Positions 22,180 through 32,368 of a stretch of 64,000 bases of DNA are shown piece by piece. The notes beneath the pieces were generated by a model. It was not told the origin of the DNA. It saw only the letters and a program-made list of their open reading frames with translations, and did no database searches. Location of the stretch: positions 17,108,895 through 17,172,894 of the forward strand of contig CM060853.1 of NCBI GenBank assembly GCA_030737835.1, written 5' to 3'. The position numbers were made by a program, and so were the translations under genes. Numbering within the stretch: position 1 is the first letter of the stretch; each line of letters starts with the position of its first letter. The DNA comes from Acorus gramineus (taxonomy: Eukaryota; Streptophyta; Magnoliopsida; Acorales; Acoraceae).

Positions 22180-23245
22180 TAGTGCCGGCTCTTTTATTAA
22201 ACAAGTTAGGTAATTTTTTAAAACTCTCATATGCACAAAAACTTTAAATTATTTATTTTATAAGTAGATCTAGATATTGATCAATAATAGCTTAACATAT
22301 TGCAAAACACATTTATATTTTAAAAAAAATTAATAGTAATTTGATATGGTTAAAAAATAACTAATAAAAAATTGACAACATTTTATAATATGTAAAAAAA
22401 TTGTAAAAAAAATTACATAACCAGTAGAATTTAAAGGCTTTTTTTACTCCGAGAAAAATGAGAATGTGAAACAGCAAAGCTTAAAAAAAGTGCCTCTTCA
22501 CACTCTTCTTTTATTCATGTCACTCTATTTCATTTTTATTTAAAAAAAAAACATTTCTTCTCACTCTATTTCTTTTTTATATCAAAAAAACCTATATGGA
22601 CTTCATGTTTGGTAAACCTCTCTAGACTTCTTGTATGCTATGGATGAAAAAAACTTTGTGGTGTGGACAGTTATATATTGTGGAGTTTAATGATGTGCGC
22701 AGAGAATTGTTGGCGCTATATAGGGTTTGGGGGCAACGCTCTGAGAAATTTTTTGTTGGATGTCTTTCGGATATTGACTTTTTTTTCTCTTAATGAGATA
22801 TCAGTATAAAATGGCATCTCATATTTTTTTCATTAGGTTCTAGGTTTTTATTTTTGACGTGACCATTGTAAAAACTTCTCGTTCATAGTGGATTGATCTC
22901 TAGTGTGCTCCGTGGACGTAGGCAAGATTTGTTGAACCATGTAATTCTCTGTGTCTTTCCTTCAATTTGTTTGTTTATTCCTTTGATTGATTGCATCCCA
23001 AGATTCAAAATTCGTAACATGGACAACAACAAAGAACAAGGTTTTCTTTTATTTGAATAAAATAAAAACTTGAATATAGAAACTTAATTAGTAATTTTCC
23101 ATCCCAAAAGGATAGAGAAATAATTTTTAAGTAAAAAATTCATAATTTCAAAATTAAAATAAATATTTAATCATTAATAATTAAATACAAAAAATTATAT
23201 TTAAAATCATCGCCTTAGGCCTCATAATATTTCCAGCCGACCCTA
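22180..23245. mobile_element. hAT-like element copy A, holding a solo LTR
   Basis: Ends TAGTGCCGGCTC and, reversed, TAGGGTCGGCT. The body is a diverged copy of 50231-50875: both share CTCTTTTATTAA, TTATAAGTAG..CCAGATATTGA-type, AATTGACAACATTTTATAAT, AAAACAGCAAAGC and CTTGAATATA..TTAATTAGTAATTTT in the same order. Copy A is longer mainly because a ~350-bp insert splits it at 22670-23019. Flank repeats of copy A are unclear. No transposase. Confidence 0.65.
22670..23019. mobile_element. Fossil solo LTR inside hAT copy A
   Basis: A ~350-bp block absent from the sister copy at 50 kb and bracketed by TGGACA (22664-22669 and 23020-23025). It ends TAACA and carries CCGTGGACGTAGGCAAGATT followed by TTGAACCA, a pattern common near the 3' end of copia-type plant LTRs. 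No internal region is present, so it is read as a solo LTR. Confidence 0.6.
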
Positions 23246-23292
23246 CGGAAGGAGAGTAAATATATATACAAGCACCCATATCATGCATGGCA

Positions 23293-23827
23293 GATGTCGA
23301 TTGTACATCACCATGTAGTGAAAATTATGTGGGAGATTGTGTCACTCTAGATATATGAGTGGGGCAGGAGCTAAGGGGGTTTCAATTGACAGAGGCCGAT
23401 TGGACATCACCATATGTAATGGAGATTATGTGGGAGATGGTGCCGCTCTCAATCTTTGAGTGGGTCAAGAAATAGCTGGGGCATAGCCAGGTTTCAATCG
23501 ACAGAGGTCGATTGAACATCACAATGTAGTGGAGATTATACGTGGCAGCAGGTGTGGCTTTTGATTTTTAAGTGGGGCTAGGGGGTTTCAATTGATAAGA
23601 GGCAAATTGGACATCACCATGTAATGACATAGTTTAACAGAGTGGGGGACTCGGTGAAATCTCGTTTACTTAATGCTCCCCCAATCCCTTCCGGCACTTC
23701 TTGTTTTCGTGTCCCTTTCTTTTTTTTGTTTTCTCTTCTGCATTCTCTCACCTACGATTTAGATTTGTAATCCAGTTTAGTAATAGAAGTGATGGTATCA
23801 AGATCTACCTTTTCTCAACAAAAAAAA
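23293..23827 (+). mobile_element. Non-LTR retrotransposon 3' end with internal tandem repeats
   Basis: The segment is flanked by a near-perfect 15-bp duplication (ATATCATGCATGGCA at 23278-23292; ATATCGTGCATGACA at 23828-23842, 13 of 15 identical) and ends in an A-run at ~23819-23828. Its left two-thirds is an array of about 3.3 units of ~100-115 bp (starts ~23293, 23391, 23503, 23599), each with GATTG(G/T)ACATCACCAT and GGAGATTATGTGGGAGAT words. The right third is T/C-rich and unrelated to the array. No open frame of note. Confidence 0.65.
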
Positions 23828-23879
23828 ATATCGTGCATGACATAGTGTTTGTTTGGTCACAAATCATTTAAAATCATGG

Positions 23880-24700
23880 GTATAATGATATCAAAATAAG
23901 TAAGAATAAGCTGTGTAGGGCCCATTTTTTGAGCCTACTAATTATGCTCCATGTGCCTGTGACCTAAGACCCGAATAGCAAAGGCCTGCAACCCAAATAT
24001 CCCATCGTACGTAGGTTTGGCCCGTCTAGCCCACCATATCCGATGACCAGCATATTTCAAGTCAGATTTAGGATCAAATCACAATAGAAAATATGATTTT
24101 GGGATTATCAATGGAGATATTTCAGAATCTCATATAAATATGAGATTATATATTGGATTTGAAAGTATCATTGACTGATTTTTCAAATCCCAACAATATA
24201 TATGGACCATCAATGGTTGACTTTTCAAATGCTAACAATATATATTTTAAATTTGGAGCTATCAATAATTGATTCTTAAATCATACCAAACAAAATATGT
24301 ATATTTAATCAGGGATAATCAATTATTGATTCTGAAAATCCTTAAATATACATAAATTTGATCACCTAAATCAAGGATCTCTCCCTATCCGTTGATGAGA
24401 GAGAGATTTACCATTGATTCTAGTGCATCCGTAAAAGTATTATAAATAGAAGATCAGTTCCCTCCATTGAGGTATATGTGAGAAATATTTTTTTACTAAA
24501 TCCCATGTACAACATTGGCTGACTTAAACATCAGAGAGTCTTCTACAGGTCACCCCCACCTCGTTTTTGCGACACTCGAGGAGGAGGATCGCCGGTAACC
24601 TAGTGGTAATTGTCAGAGGTAGTGGACAGGATGGATCCGACTACCCGAACCTGGTACGTCTGATTTTTGCCCCTCCAAGCTAGTATTGGTCTTTCAAGTT
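23880..24700 (+). mobile_element. Possible fossil LTR fragment
   Basis: A TATA-like TATTATAAATAG near 24438, followed by ACTTAAACATCAGAGAGTCTT and a C-rich CACCCCCACC stretch, resembles the promoter-to-R region of plant LTRs. Internal sub-repeats (TTTTTCAAATCCCAACAATATATAT-like words) occur twice near 24180 and 24220. No coding remains seen; extent uncertain, broken. Confidence 0.3.
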
Positions 24701-25525
24701 CCCTTATAATTGTGTTATGTTACGGTATACATTTCAATGGTATAAAAGAGGCTCAAATGTCAAATCATATATGATTATCTCTTATTAATCAGTAGGTCAC
24801 ATATCAAATTATTTTTTTTTACAATTATAATTTATTATTCAAATCTTATTCACTTTTTATCCGGAACTGATCCATAGCCAACTTCATCATTACATTTTCT
24901 CACTAATATCAACAAACACTTAAAAAAAATGATTTTTTTAATAAAAATAATTATACATTCTAAAATAACTTACACAAGATTTAATGTAAAAATTTACAAA
25001 TATAACGAAGTATTAAACATTTATACCAAGCGGAACAATTCTACCAACTCCCAAAAAAGACTGTTTTCAAGTGACAAAATTGTCAGTCGTGTCTACCTAT
25101 ACAAGTTGTGTCCGATACAATTAAATTTTATTTTATTTTTTATAATAAAATGATGGCCAATACATTACCTCCTATGTTTTAGATGTTTCATTATCATTGG
25201 CGTTACAGGTGGGCCAATACATTAACTCATACGTCACCAGCCTCCAAAGCAGTTATGCTCATTCATTGACACGTGCAACTTCTGATCCACAATTTATCTA
25301 TTATAAATTTTGATTAGGGACCAGTTATTTAAAATAATAAATATCATTGAAGATAATTGTTTATCAAGTTTAGGCCCTACTCATTATTTTTATTTACTGG
25401 ATTGCGATGGAGGGGTTTTTCTTTCATTTTGCATTTGAAATTTGAAAGAACAAATTTGATCAAAAGTTGGATAAAATATGAATTGTTGTTTGGATAGCAT
25501 AGGTGAAATAACAGTAGATAAGGTG

Positions 25526-25591
25526 AATATAATTTTATTCTCCCAATCTAAATACTCCCCAGTATTTAGATTGGGAGAATAAAATTATATT
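25526..25591. repeat. Perfect 31-bp inverted repeat, CCCC loop
   Basis: 25526-25556 (AATATAATTTTATTC... to ...AATCTAAATACT) is the exact reverse complement of 25561-25591, with four C residues between. The match stops at both outer ends. Nothing ties it to a gene. Confidence 0.95.
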
Positions 25592-26068
25592 GATATTATT
25601 GATCTCTTGACATTGGTTATTCCACTCAGTCCTCATTTGCCACTACAAATCAGATAACATTCTCACTTTTTTATAAATAAGTATATGGAATGTCAAATAA
25701 TTTTTTAAACTTTCACAGATCTTTATTCATATTTTATCTAAAATTTATTCATAATCAATCAACAATAAAAATTTCGTTATATTATAATTCCATCGAGAAT
25801 AATTAAAGTTTCATCTAAACAAAGAATGATTTATACCATGAGTAGTTATATATCCCAAAATAATTATCGTTCCCAAGTAACTTTGTTCATCTATCTAAAG
25901 CCCTTAATATGTAGGCTCGGAGTTTTTCCTGCATAAACCAGTCTGATTGCAGTTATTTATTTTTTCATTCCTCTCCGGTAAGTTGGAATTTTATTTTCTT
26001 TTATTTTATTTTAATTTTTTAGACAGGTCTACATGAGGGCTATTACATAACAGAGCCCTCAATTGAAA

Positions 26069-26158
26069 TGCCACTTATTGGCTCTCCCCAAATGAACCAT
26101 GCATGCATAAAACCTCAACCCTTGCCACTTATTGGCTCTCCCCAAATGAACCATGCAT
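26069..26158. repeat. Perfect 36-bp direct repeat
   Basis: 26069-26104 and 26123-26158 are identical (TGCCACTTATTGGCTCTCCC... to ...ACCATGCAT), separated by 18 bases. It lies ~350 bases past the 3' end of the lectin gene. Confidence 0.95.
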
Positions 26159-26511
26159 AGATACACGAATTAACTTAAAATGTGTTTTCTAAGATATCCA
26201 AAGACAATGTAATATAAACATACACAAGACAGCTCTGACTACTGGGGAGTTCCTGGGCACACAAACAACATGAAACAAAAACAGCGGCAATCATTCTAAA
26301 GATGTGTACTGTCCGATTCGTCGCAGATCATCCTACATATTACAGTAAGATTCTGATCAGTAGAATCATTACTAACAAAGAATCAAGCAACCAAAATGAG
26401 AATAGTATGGTTGTAAATATGCTTGCATGATCTTACCGAAACAAATATATGTGCTTGCATGATCAGTTGGATATTAGATCCAAACTTGAGTATAGACATA
26501 CATAAAACAAT

Positions 26512-29500
26512 TTACTTACAGTATGGGACAAGCTTCCACAGCTGGTTATCGCCTTTCCAGCACTCCCAGAGTACAATAGTTGTGCCATCGCGCACTCCAC
26601 CGTGATCCTTGTCACCGTGAAAAGCATCCAGACTAAGACGAACATTACTCGCCATTCTGATAGCCTTGAAGCCATGTTTTATGTCCTTGCTCAATGTCCA
26701 CAAAATTGTCTGGTTGAACTCACCCGCACCATAAGGAATCAGGCGAACCTACAGTAGAGGTTGTGATTGTTGTTATAGATAGCGTTTGGAACTAGCTTTT
26801 CATTTTAAGCTGTTTTTTTTATATATACATTAGATTCCCAGGAAACATATTTTGTTAGATGCCTTGAAAAGCTCCTTTTTTCTCTCTTTATAAATCCAAT
26901 CGTGTTTCCAAATGCTACATTAATAACTTGATAATCAACAAAAACTCAATCATGTTCATTGGATTCGATCAATCCAGAAAACAACTTACAGAAAATATCA
27001 AGATTAAAACTAAATGAAACGTCCAAGAAAAAACAACCATTGCATCAAGCTTAGAACTTGAAAAACTAACAAAAGACACTCCAACTCACTGCCAGTAATA
27101 CCACAGTCAAGGTACAACATGACTTTGTAGTAATATTCAGTTAACGTGCCAGACAACTCCAGTTGGAATATATCAGAGTTTCAAATTTATATTATCATAT
27201 TGGAAGAACAAAAAAATATATAAAAAAAATAAATTCATAAAACTAATGAAAATTCTACTCTGCTAAAAACAAGTCCAATCCCCATGCTATGTTACTGAGA
27301 CCAAATGATAGGCAATATACGATAAAGAATACAACACCAGAAGACATGGAGTTAAAAAAAATAGATGTGGCCATATATCTTCCTAAATTTGAAGAATTTT
27401 ATCCATCATACAGCTGAGTGAAAGAGATATATCTAGCATCTGGTCCTCTATAACTACACACACACATTTATCCTTTAGAGTGTAATGATTAAGAGAGAAT
27501 ATTTCTTTATACATAAACAAATGAATTTGATATAGAGCCGTCAGTTTGATAAGTTATGTTTCCAGAATATATACTTGAATCATAGTCATGTTTGCATGAC
27601 CATATATGGTGACACAGTGCTGAAGTTTACATTCAGACACACAACAAAAACTAGTCTCCTGCAAGAAGGACGAGAGATAACAGTACACAACTACTTTTAA
27701 ACCGTTGCATTTACGAAATAATGCCCTGTAATACAGTCACGAACCAATTACTAAATTGTATGGAAATATATTGATGTTTGGAGGTCAAGACTTGGCAGAT
27801 TAACCAACATTGGTGAAATTATATACAGCATAAGGTGTTAAGAATCAAAAGGTAGAGGACCTTGAAGTGATTGGGATATAAAAAAATCATACAAGTTGCC
27901 AGGTTTGTACACAAGTGAAGAAAATATCAAACTTTCCATACCATGGGAAGATTGTTAGTAATCACATCAATAGTTCAGGGGGAAATAGAAAACGTAAAAG
28001 AAAATTTCAAGCATCTATGAACCTCAATTTAAATGCATTTCTCTGTTATCCAGATCCACACTTCACCTTTACTTGCATAGTTGAGTGAATCAGCATATTA
28101 TGTACTTGGAAATAGAATAAGGCATTAACAGCTGCAAAACCAGTACACTTCACAGGCTATTGAATGATCAGATCCCAAAGAAAAGCTACAAAATCCATGA
28201 TCATCAGTTTAATCTCTATTTATAAAACTGATGTTGAAATCTTGGAGATCAACAACTGTGGGTGCCTTGGGTACCAAACTACCAATGGAAGAGTCATAAT
28301 ACCCAAATAAAAATGACCTCTAATTCATAGAATGGAAAGCACACTTTTCAAGTTCATCAAACCTTGCTCCTCAGAAGAAGGGGAAAAAAAATCATCAGGC
28401 CTCCATTTCTGGAGGGCATTGGCTTCTTAGTTATGGGAAGGCATATCAAGAGAGCGAAATTGTTTTTCAAAGGACATTAAGAAGATATAGATCTCCAAGT
28501 TCATAGGATCAAAACAGTTACTTTAAGCATGTCAAAGAATTCTGGAGAATTGCACGTGACCAAAGACAAAGTAAGGACTTGCTTTCTCTAAATAAGAAGT
28601 ATGTGTCTCTAACTTTATAGGAGTGTTTTATAATTTAATGTGCATCAACCCAAGCTCATCCTCAGGTGTTAAGTTTAAAAGGCCATTATAAATGGGGAAA
28701 AAAAAGTTGTGCTAAAATTCCTTGTCATCGGCACTGAACCAACACTCACTACCCATGAAAATTACCATGCCAACATTTGTACAGGAATTAACAAGTTTAA
28801 TATGTTTGAATTTAAGATCAATATTGGTCATCATGAAGAGAATAAAAAACAAGATAATCACTTGTTGCTCTATTGCAGGTGTTGGAGTTCAGATAAAACT
28901 TAGAGAAGCCATGCACTTATTGCTCTATTGTGTGTGTGTGTGTGAGAATAAGCACAGGGACATTTTCTATTTTCCAATAAGAAGTTTGAATGACATAAAA
29001 ATCAAAATATCAATGCTACATAACCTTCTAGAGATGCTTCAATGAAACAATCATAGCAATCCCTTAATTGAATGATATTTTGAATTGTGTAACGACCGCT
29101 TAATTTCATGAAACCAACACATGGAACAAAGTCTAGACAGGAAAATTTTCTTATCAACACTTATTGATGGGATTGTCATCAGTATGTATAGAAGACATGT
29201 ATCTGTCAAAGTGCATCAACGAGAATTTATCAATAATTTTTTAATTAATAGAAGACACGTGTCTATCAAAATGTATTAAAGAGAATTCTATCAATGATTT
29301 TTTAATTAATGAAATATTTGTAACTCTATGATGGTCATGTCATGTGTCATCCATACATATACTGATGGGACTGTCATCTGTACTTACAGATAATAAATTT
29401 TCCGTCCTCTAAATTTAAATTTTAATATCAAAATCCAGAATTTCCATGTCTTCACTAATCAAAACTCCCAAGAACAGACAGAGCATTCCAAGTGAAAGAA

Positions 29501-30158
29501 AGAGAAGATCCAATCCACTTACGGGCTGGGTCTCGCCGATTGGGTGCTGAAGAGCCCACCCGGTCGCCTTGTTCACCAGAGCAAACGAAGGCAGCCCCTC
29601 CCTGTCCTTCACTCTCGTCGCAAACTTCTCGTCCTTGATCCAATGCTACCCAACCCCCAAAAACCAAAACAATCAAGAACCCATATCTTCAATTTGAACG
29701 AAGTTTAATAAAAAAGCAGAATTTACCTGAAAAGGGTCTCTATGGTTGGCGGGGGCCAAAACGACGGACCCATTACGGACTGTGAGGGAGAGGTCCGAAT
29801 CGGCTCGGCAGAAGACCCTGACGTCGGGACCGTTGGGAAGGACGACGCGGGGGATGTCGGGGTGAGGAGGGGGAGGTGGTGGGTAGAAGGGGGTCTCGTG
29901 GGCCACGTGATGGACGGTGGTGGGGGGGAAGGGACCGTCGAATGGACGGTCGTGATGGGGGATGTGGTGGGGGTGGTGTGAGTAGGGTGGGGGATAGACT
30001 TCCGGTGGTGGTGGTGGGTAGGGGTGAAGGTGGGGAGGTTCATATGGGTTGGGGTGGGGGTGGTGGGGATAGACTTCCGGAGGTGGTGGTAGTGGTGGTG
30101 GGGGGTAGGGGTTAGGGTGAGGTGGTTGGTGTGGGTGGTGGTGATGGTGGTGATCCAT
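26512..30158 (-). CDS. EULS3-like lectin (Euonymus lectin domain, His/Pro-rich N-terminus)
   Basis: Three exons: 30158-29727, 29645-29523, 26748-26512, phase 0 throughout, 263 residues. EUL-domain lectins are nucleocytoplasmic carbohydrate-binding proteins tied to abscisic-acid and stress responses in Arabidopsis (EULS3). Residues 1-~100 are almost only His, Pro, Tyr and Asn, beginning MDHHHHHH and with a repeated PPPPEVYP motif. The EUL domain runs ~108-263: FALVNKATG, RMASNVRLSLDAFHGD, GGVRDGTTIVLW and a terminal DNQLWKL QxW-like motif. Intron 2 is ~2.8 kb. The last codons (PYCK, stop) coincide with a good donor (ACT|GTAAGT), so a further 3' exon replacing the last residues is possible. A TATA box (ATATAAAC, minus strand) is at ~30213-30220. 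Confidence 0.93.
29190..29310. repeat. ~60-bp tandem duplication in lectin intron 2
   Basis: 29190-29249 and 29250-29310 both read AGAAGACA(T/C)GT(A/G)TCT(G/A)TCAAA..GAGAATT..TTTTTTAATTAAT. The word GATGGGA(T/C)TGTCATC recurs on both sides (near 29166 and 29366). Confidence 0.75.
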
Positions 30159-30212
30159 AGAAGTTGCTCTGCCTCTTCAAGTGTTGGTGGAGTGATTGAG
30201 AGAGAGGGGTTT

Positions 30213-30220
30213 GTTTATAT
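30213..30220 (-). promoter_or_regulatory. TATA box of the lectin gene
   Basis: The minus strand reads CCCATATAAACAAACC about 55-60 bases upstream of the ATG at 30158, followed by a CT-rich leader. Confidence 0.5.
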
Positions 30221-32050
30221 GGGCGTGTTTATGGAATTACTTGGTGGTTAAGACTTAAGAGAGAGCCGTAGAGGGAAGGATTGAAGGAAGCAGAGGTCTT
30301 CAGTGGCCAATGGGATTCAAATATTCAATTCAATATTTCAATCTCTGTGGCGTGTGAGCTGCTCCACCTGCCATTCTTAATTTCAGATACTTTTCTTTGG
30401 TTGTTTGTGAATACGATATCTCGTGTTTTTCGTCATGGGATTGCAAAATTAATTTAACAGAAAATTAAAAGTTCATCCCCATAACTTTTAAAAAATACAG
30501 TTTTTTAATATTATTTATCTAAAATCTGTCTGCAAGAAGTTGTTATAGTAAAATTGTTTGGTTACGTGATTACAGAAAACTGTTTTTGCGATCGTACAAT
30601 CAAACGCATCCTTAATATTCACACATGTTCAAATATTTTTGAATTTATAGTCAATGTAAAAAAATTAACGAGGTATATAAGAATGTATTTGAAGTTGTAA
30701 AAAGGACTGCATAATAACAACTCTAATAGAATTCATGTCAATCTTAATTTCTTATACTTTCTTTGATTTGTAGATCACATATTTTAATATTCATATCCTA
30801 TACTAATCATTCATATAATTATATTAATGTTTGATATCTTCGGATTCAAAGTGCATGTAAAAATAAAATTAAGGATTATACATCACCTAATGAAATATAT
30901 ATCTCGTTGGATGACTAACAAGTATGTGCGACTCATTTTGGAATGTAAAAAAGTCTATGTGTTTGCTCTTAAAGAGCGGTCACTTTCACCTACTATTTAC
31001 GGTTCTTACCTGGTTATTAAGTCCATCCTCTATCTCCCCCCTTGCCCCTCTCTGGTGTTTGTGAGGCACGCCAAGGTTGAAGTGGTGGAGGTGGAGGTGC
31101 CACGAAGATGGAACCACTAGGGAAGTGGAGGGAGAAGGTTGGGGTTGTAGATACCTTAATTTTGACCGTCTAAAGAAAAGAAAATACTTTAAATAATATT
31201 TAAAACAATAATGATTTGTAGGCCCCAATTATTAAATCCCACCCCAAGCCTGATGAGGTGACAAGTTTGAATTATACGATAGAGGAAAAAATTTAGATGA
31301 TATGGTTATTCTTTGAACTTTTTAAAATGTTATTTAATTTTAATGTTTTTTTAATATAAATAAAACAAAGGACACGTTGAATTTTAATTTATTAGGTGAT
31401 AATTTTATTTAGTCAACTTTTTATAATTTTATGAAACTTACATATTTTGAAAAATAATAATGTTAAATAGTACTTTTTTATGACTAATAAGGTTAAATAG
31501 TATAGATATTATTATTCTGAAACAATGAAATGTAAGAATAATTTTTGTAATTGTATTTATTAATAATTTTGATCTATTGATTGTTATTATATTTTTTATA
31601 TTCATAATTTTGTATTAATGCATACATATAAAAAATAATATTTTTTGAATTTATAGAACATAACACTAAAAAACAATTTCTATGTTAACATTTTACAGCA
31701 AAACAAACGACGGATATTGTTTTCTATAAAATGATTTTAATACAATTAAACACCAACCATGAATTTCTTTTTTTAAAAAATATTTTTTCATGTAAAATAA
31801 AATCCTTAAGAAATCAAATTAAATGAAACCACCCAGACCCTAACAGCGTACTCACGATCACGATATATCATCAATCTCAATTAAAGATAATAAACCCATC
31901 CAAAACATTATTTATCGCATCCTAAAGAAGTTTAGCGTTTGGTCCACACCCAGAGAAGTACCGAATACAATCCGCCTTATTAGCGTCGTTGTGAAAAGAC
32001 AACAATACCCCTAATCGTTTCAGATATTTACACAGGGTATAAGGCCTTAC
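30221..32050. other. Shared upstream region of two divergent genes
   Basis: About 1.8 kb between the lectin gene (minus) and the CCAR1/RSA1-like gene (plus). It is AT-rich; a GC-richer patch at 31030-31140 (GGTGGAGGTGGAGGTG) is open on both strands but shows no recognisable domain. I see no gene here. Confidence 0.5.
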
Positions 32051-32059
32051 CCTCTCTCT

Positions 32060-32368
32060 CCTCACCCCCTCACTCATCGAACAAGTGAAACCCTAGACAG
32101 AGAGCGCCGACCATCAACGCTCCCCCCGAAAGCCTAGCTTCTTCACCGGATCTTCGCTGCCGTCTCTATCTGCTTCACCATATGCAGTCTTCGAATCTCG
32201 TCACTGCTGTCGACCACCGAGCTTCGTCTCCTCAGCTGGCCGATCTTCACCACAGCGACTGTCTCTCTGTAGATCATCTCTCCTCTTCGGATCTCCACAC
32301 CGGATCGACCTGAGGAATCACCATCCGTCGCACCAGGCCATCTTCTTCGAGTTAGAAACCGATCCAAG
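32060..32368 (+). other. Non-coding first exon of the CCAR1/RSA1-like gene (approximate start)
   Basis: A CT-rich segment (TCTCTCTCCTCACCCCCTCACTC near 32050) leads to a donor CCAAG|GTGAAT at 32368/32369, and a matching acceptor GATGCAG| lies at 35504, 30 bases before the ATG. This is a typical 5'-UTR exon with a ~3.1-kb leader intron; the transcription start is inferred. The minus-strand frame 32143-32367 is its shadow. Confidence 0.55.

Larger units (their letters stand above)
24701..26511. other. Intergenic DNA with a perfect hairpin and a 36-bp repeat
   Basis: No gene is seen. It contains the 31-bp perfect hairpin at 25526-25591 and a 36-bp direct repeat near 26.1 kb. The frame 24929-25153 has no motif. 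Confidence 0.6.

Noticed and set aside
23278-23640. CRISPR-like regular repeats
   Set aside because: The units adjoin without spacers, are diverged, and lie in a plant retroelement with target duplication and A-tail.
30986-31228. Minus-strand 80-residue frame between the lectin and RSA1-like genes
   Set aside because: Open only because of a local GC-rich GGTGGAGGT repeat; no homologue recognised and no consistent splicing partner.
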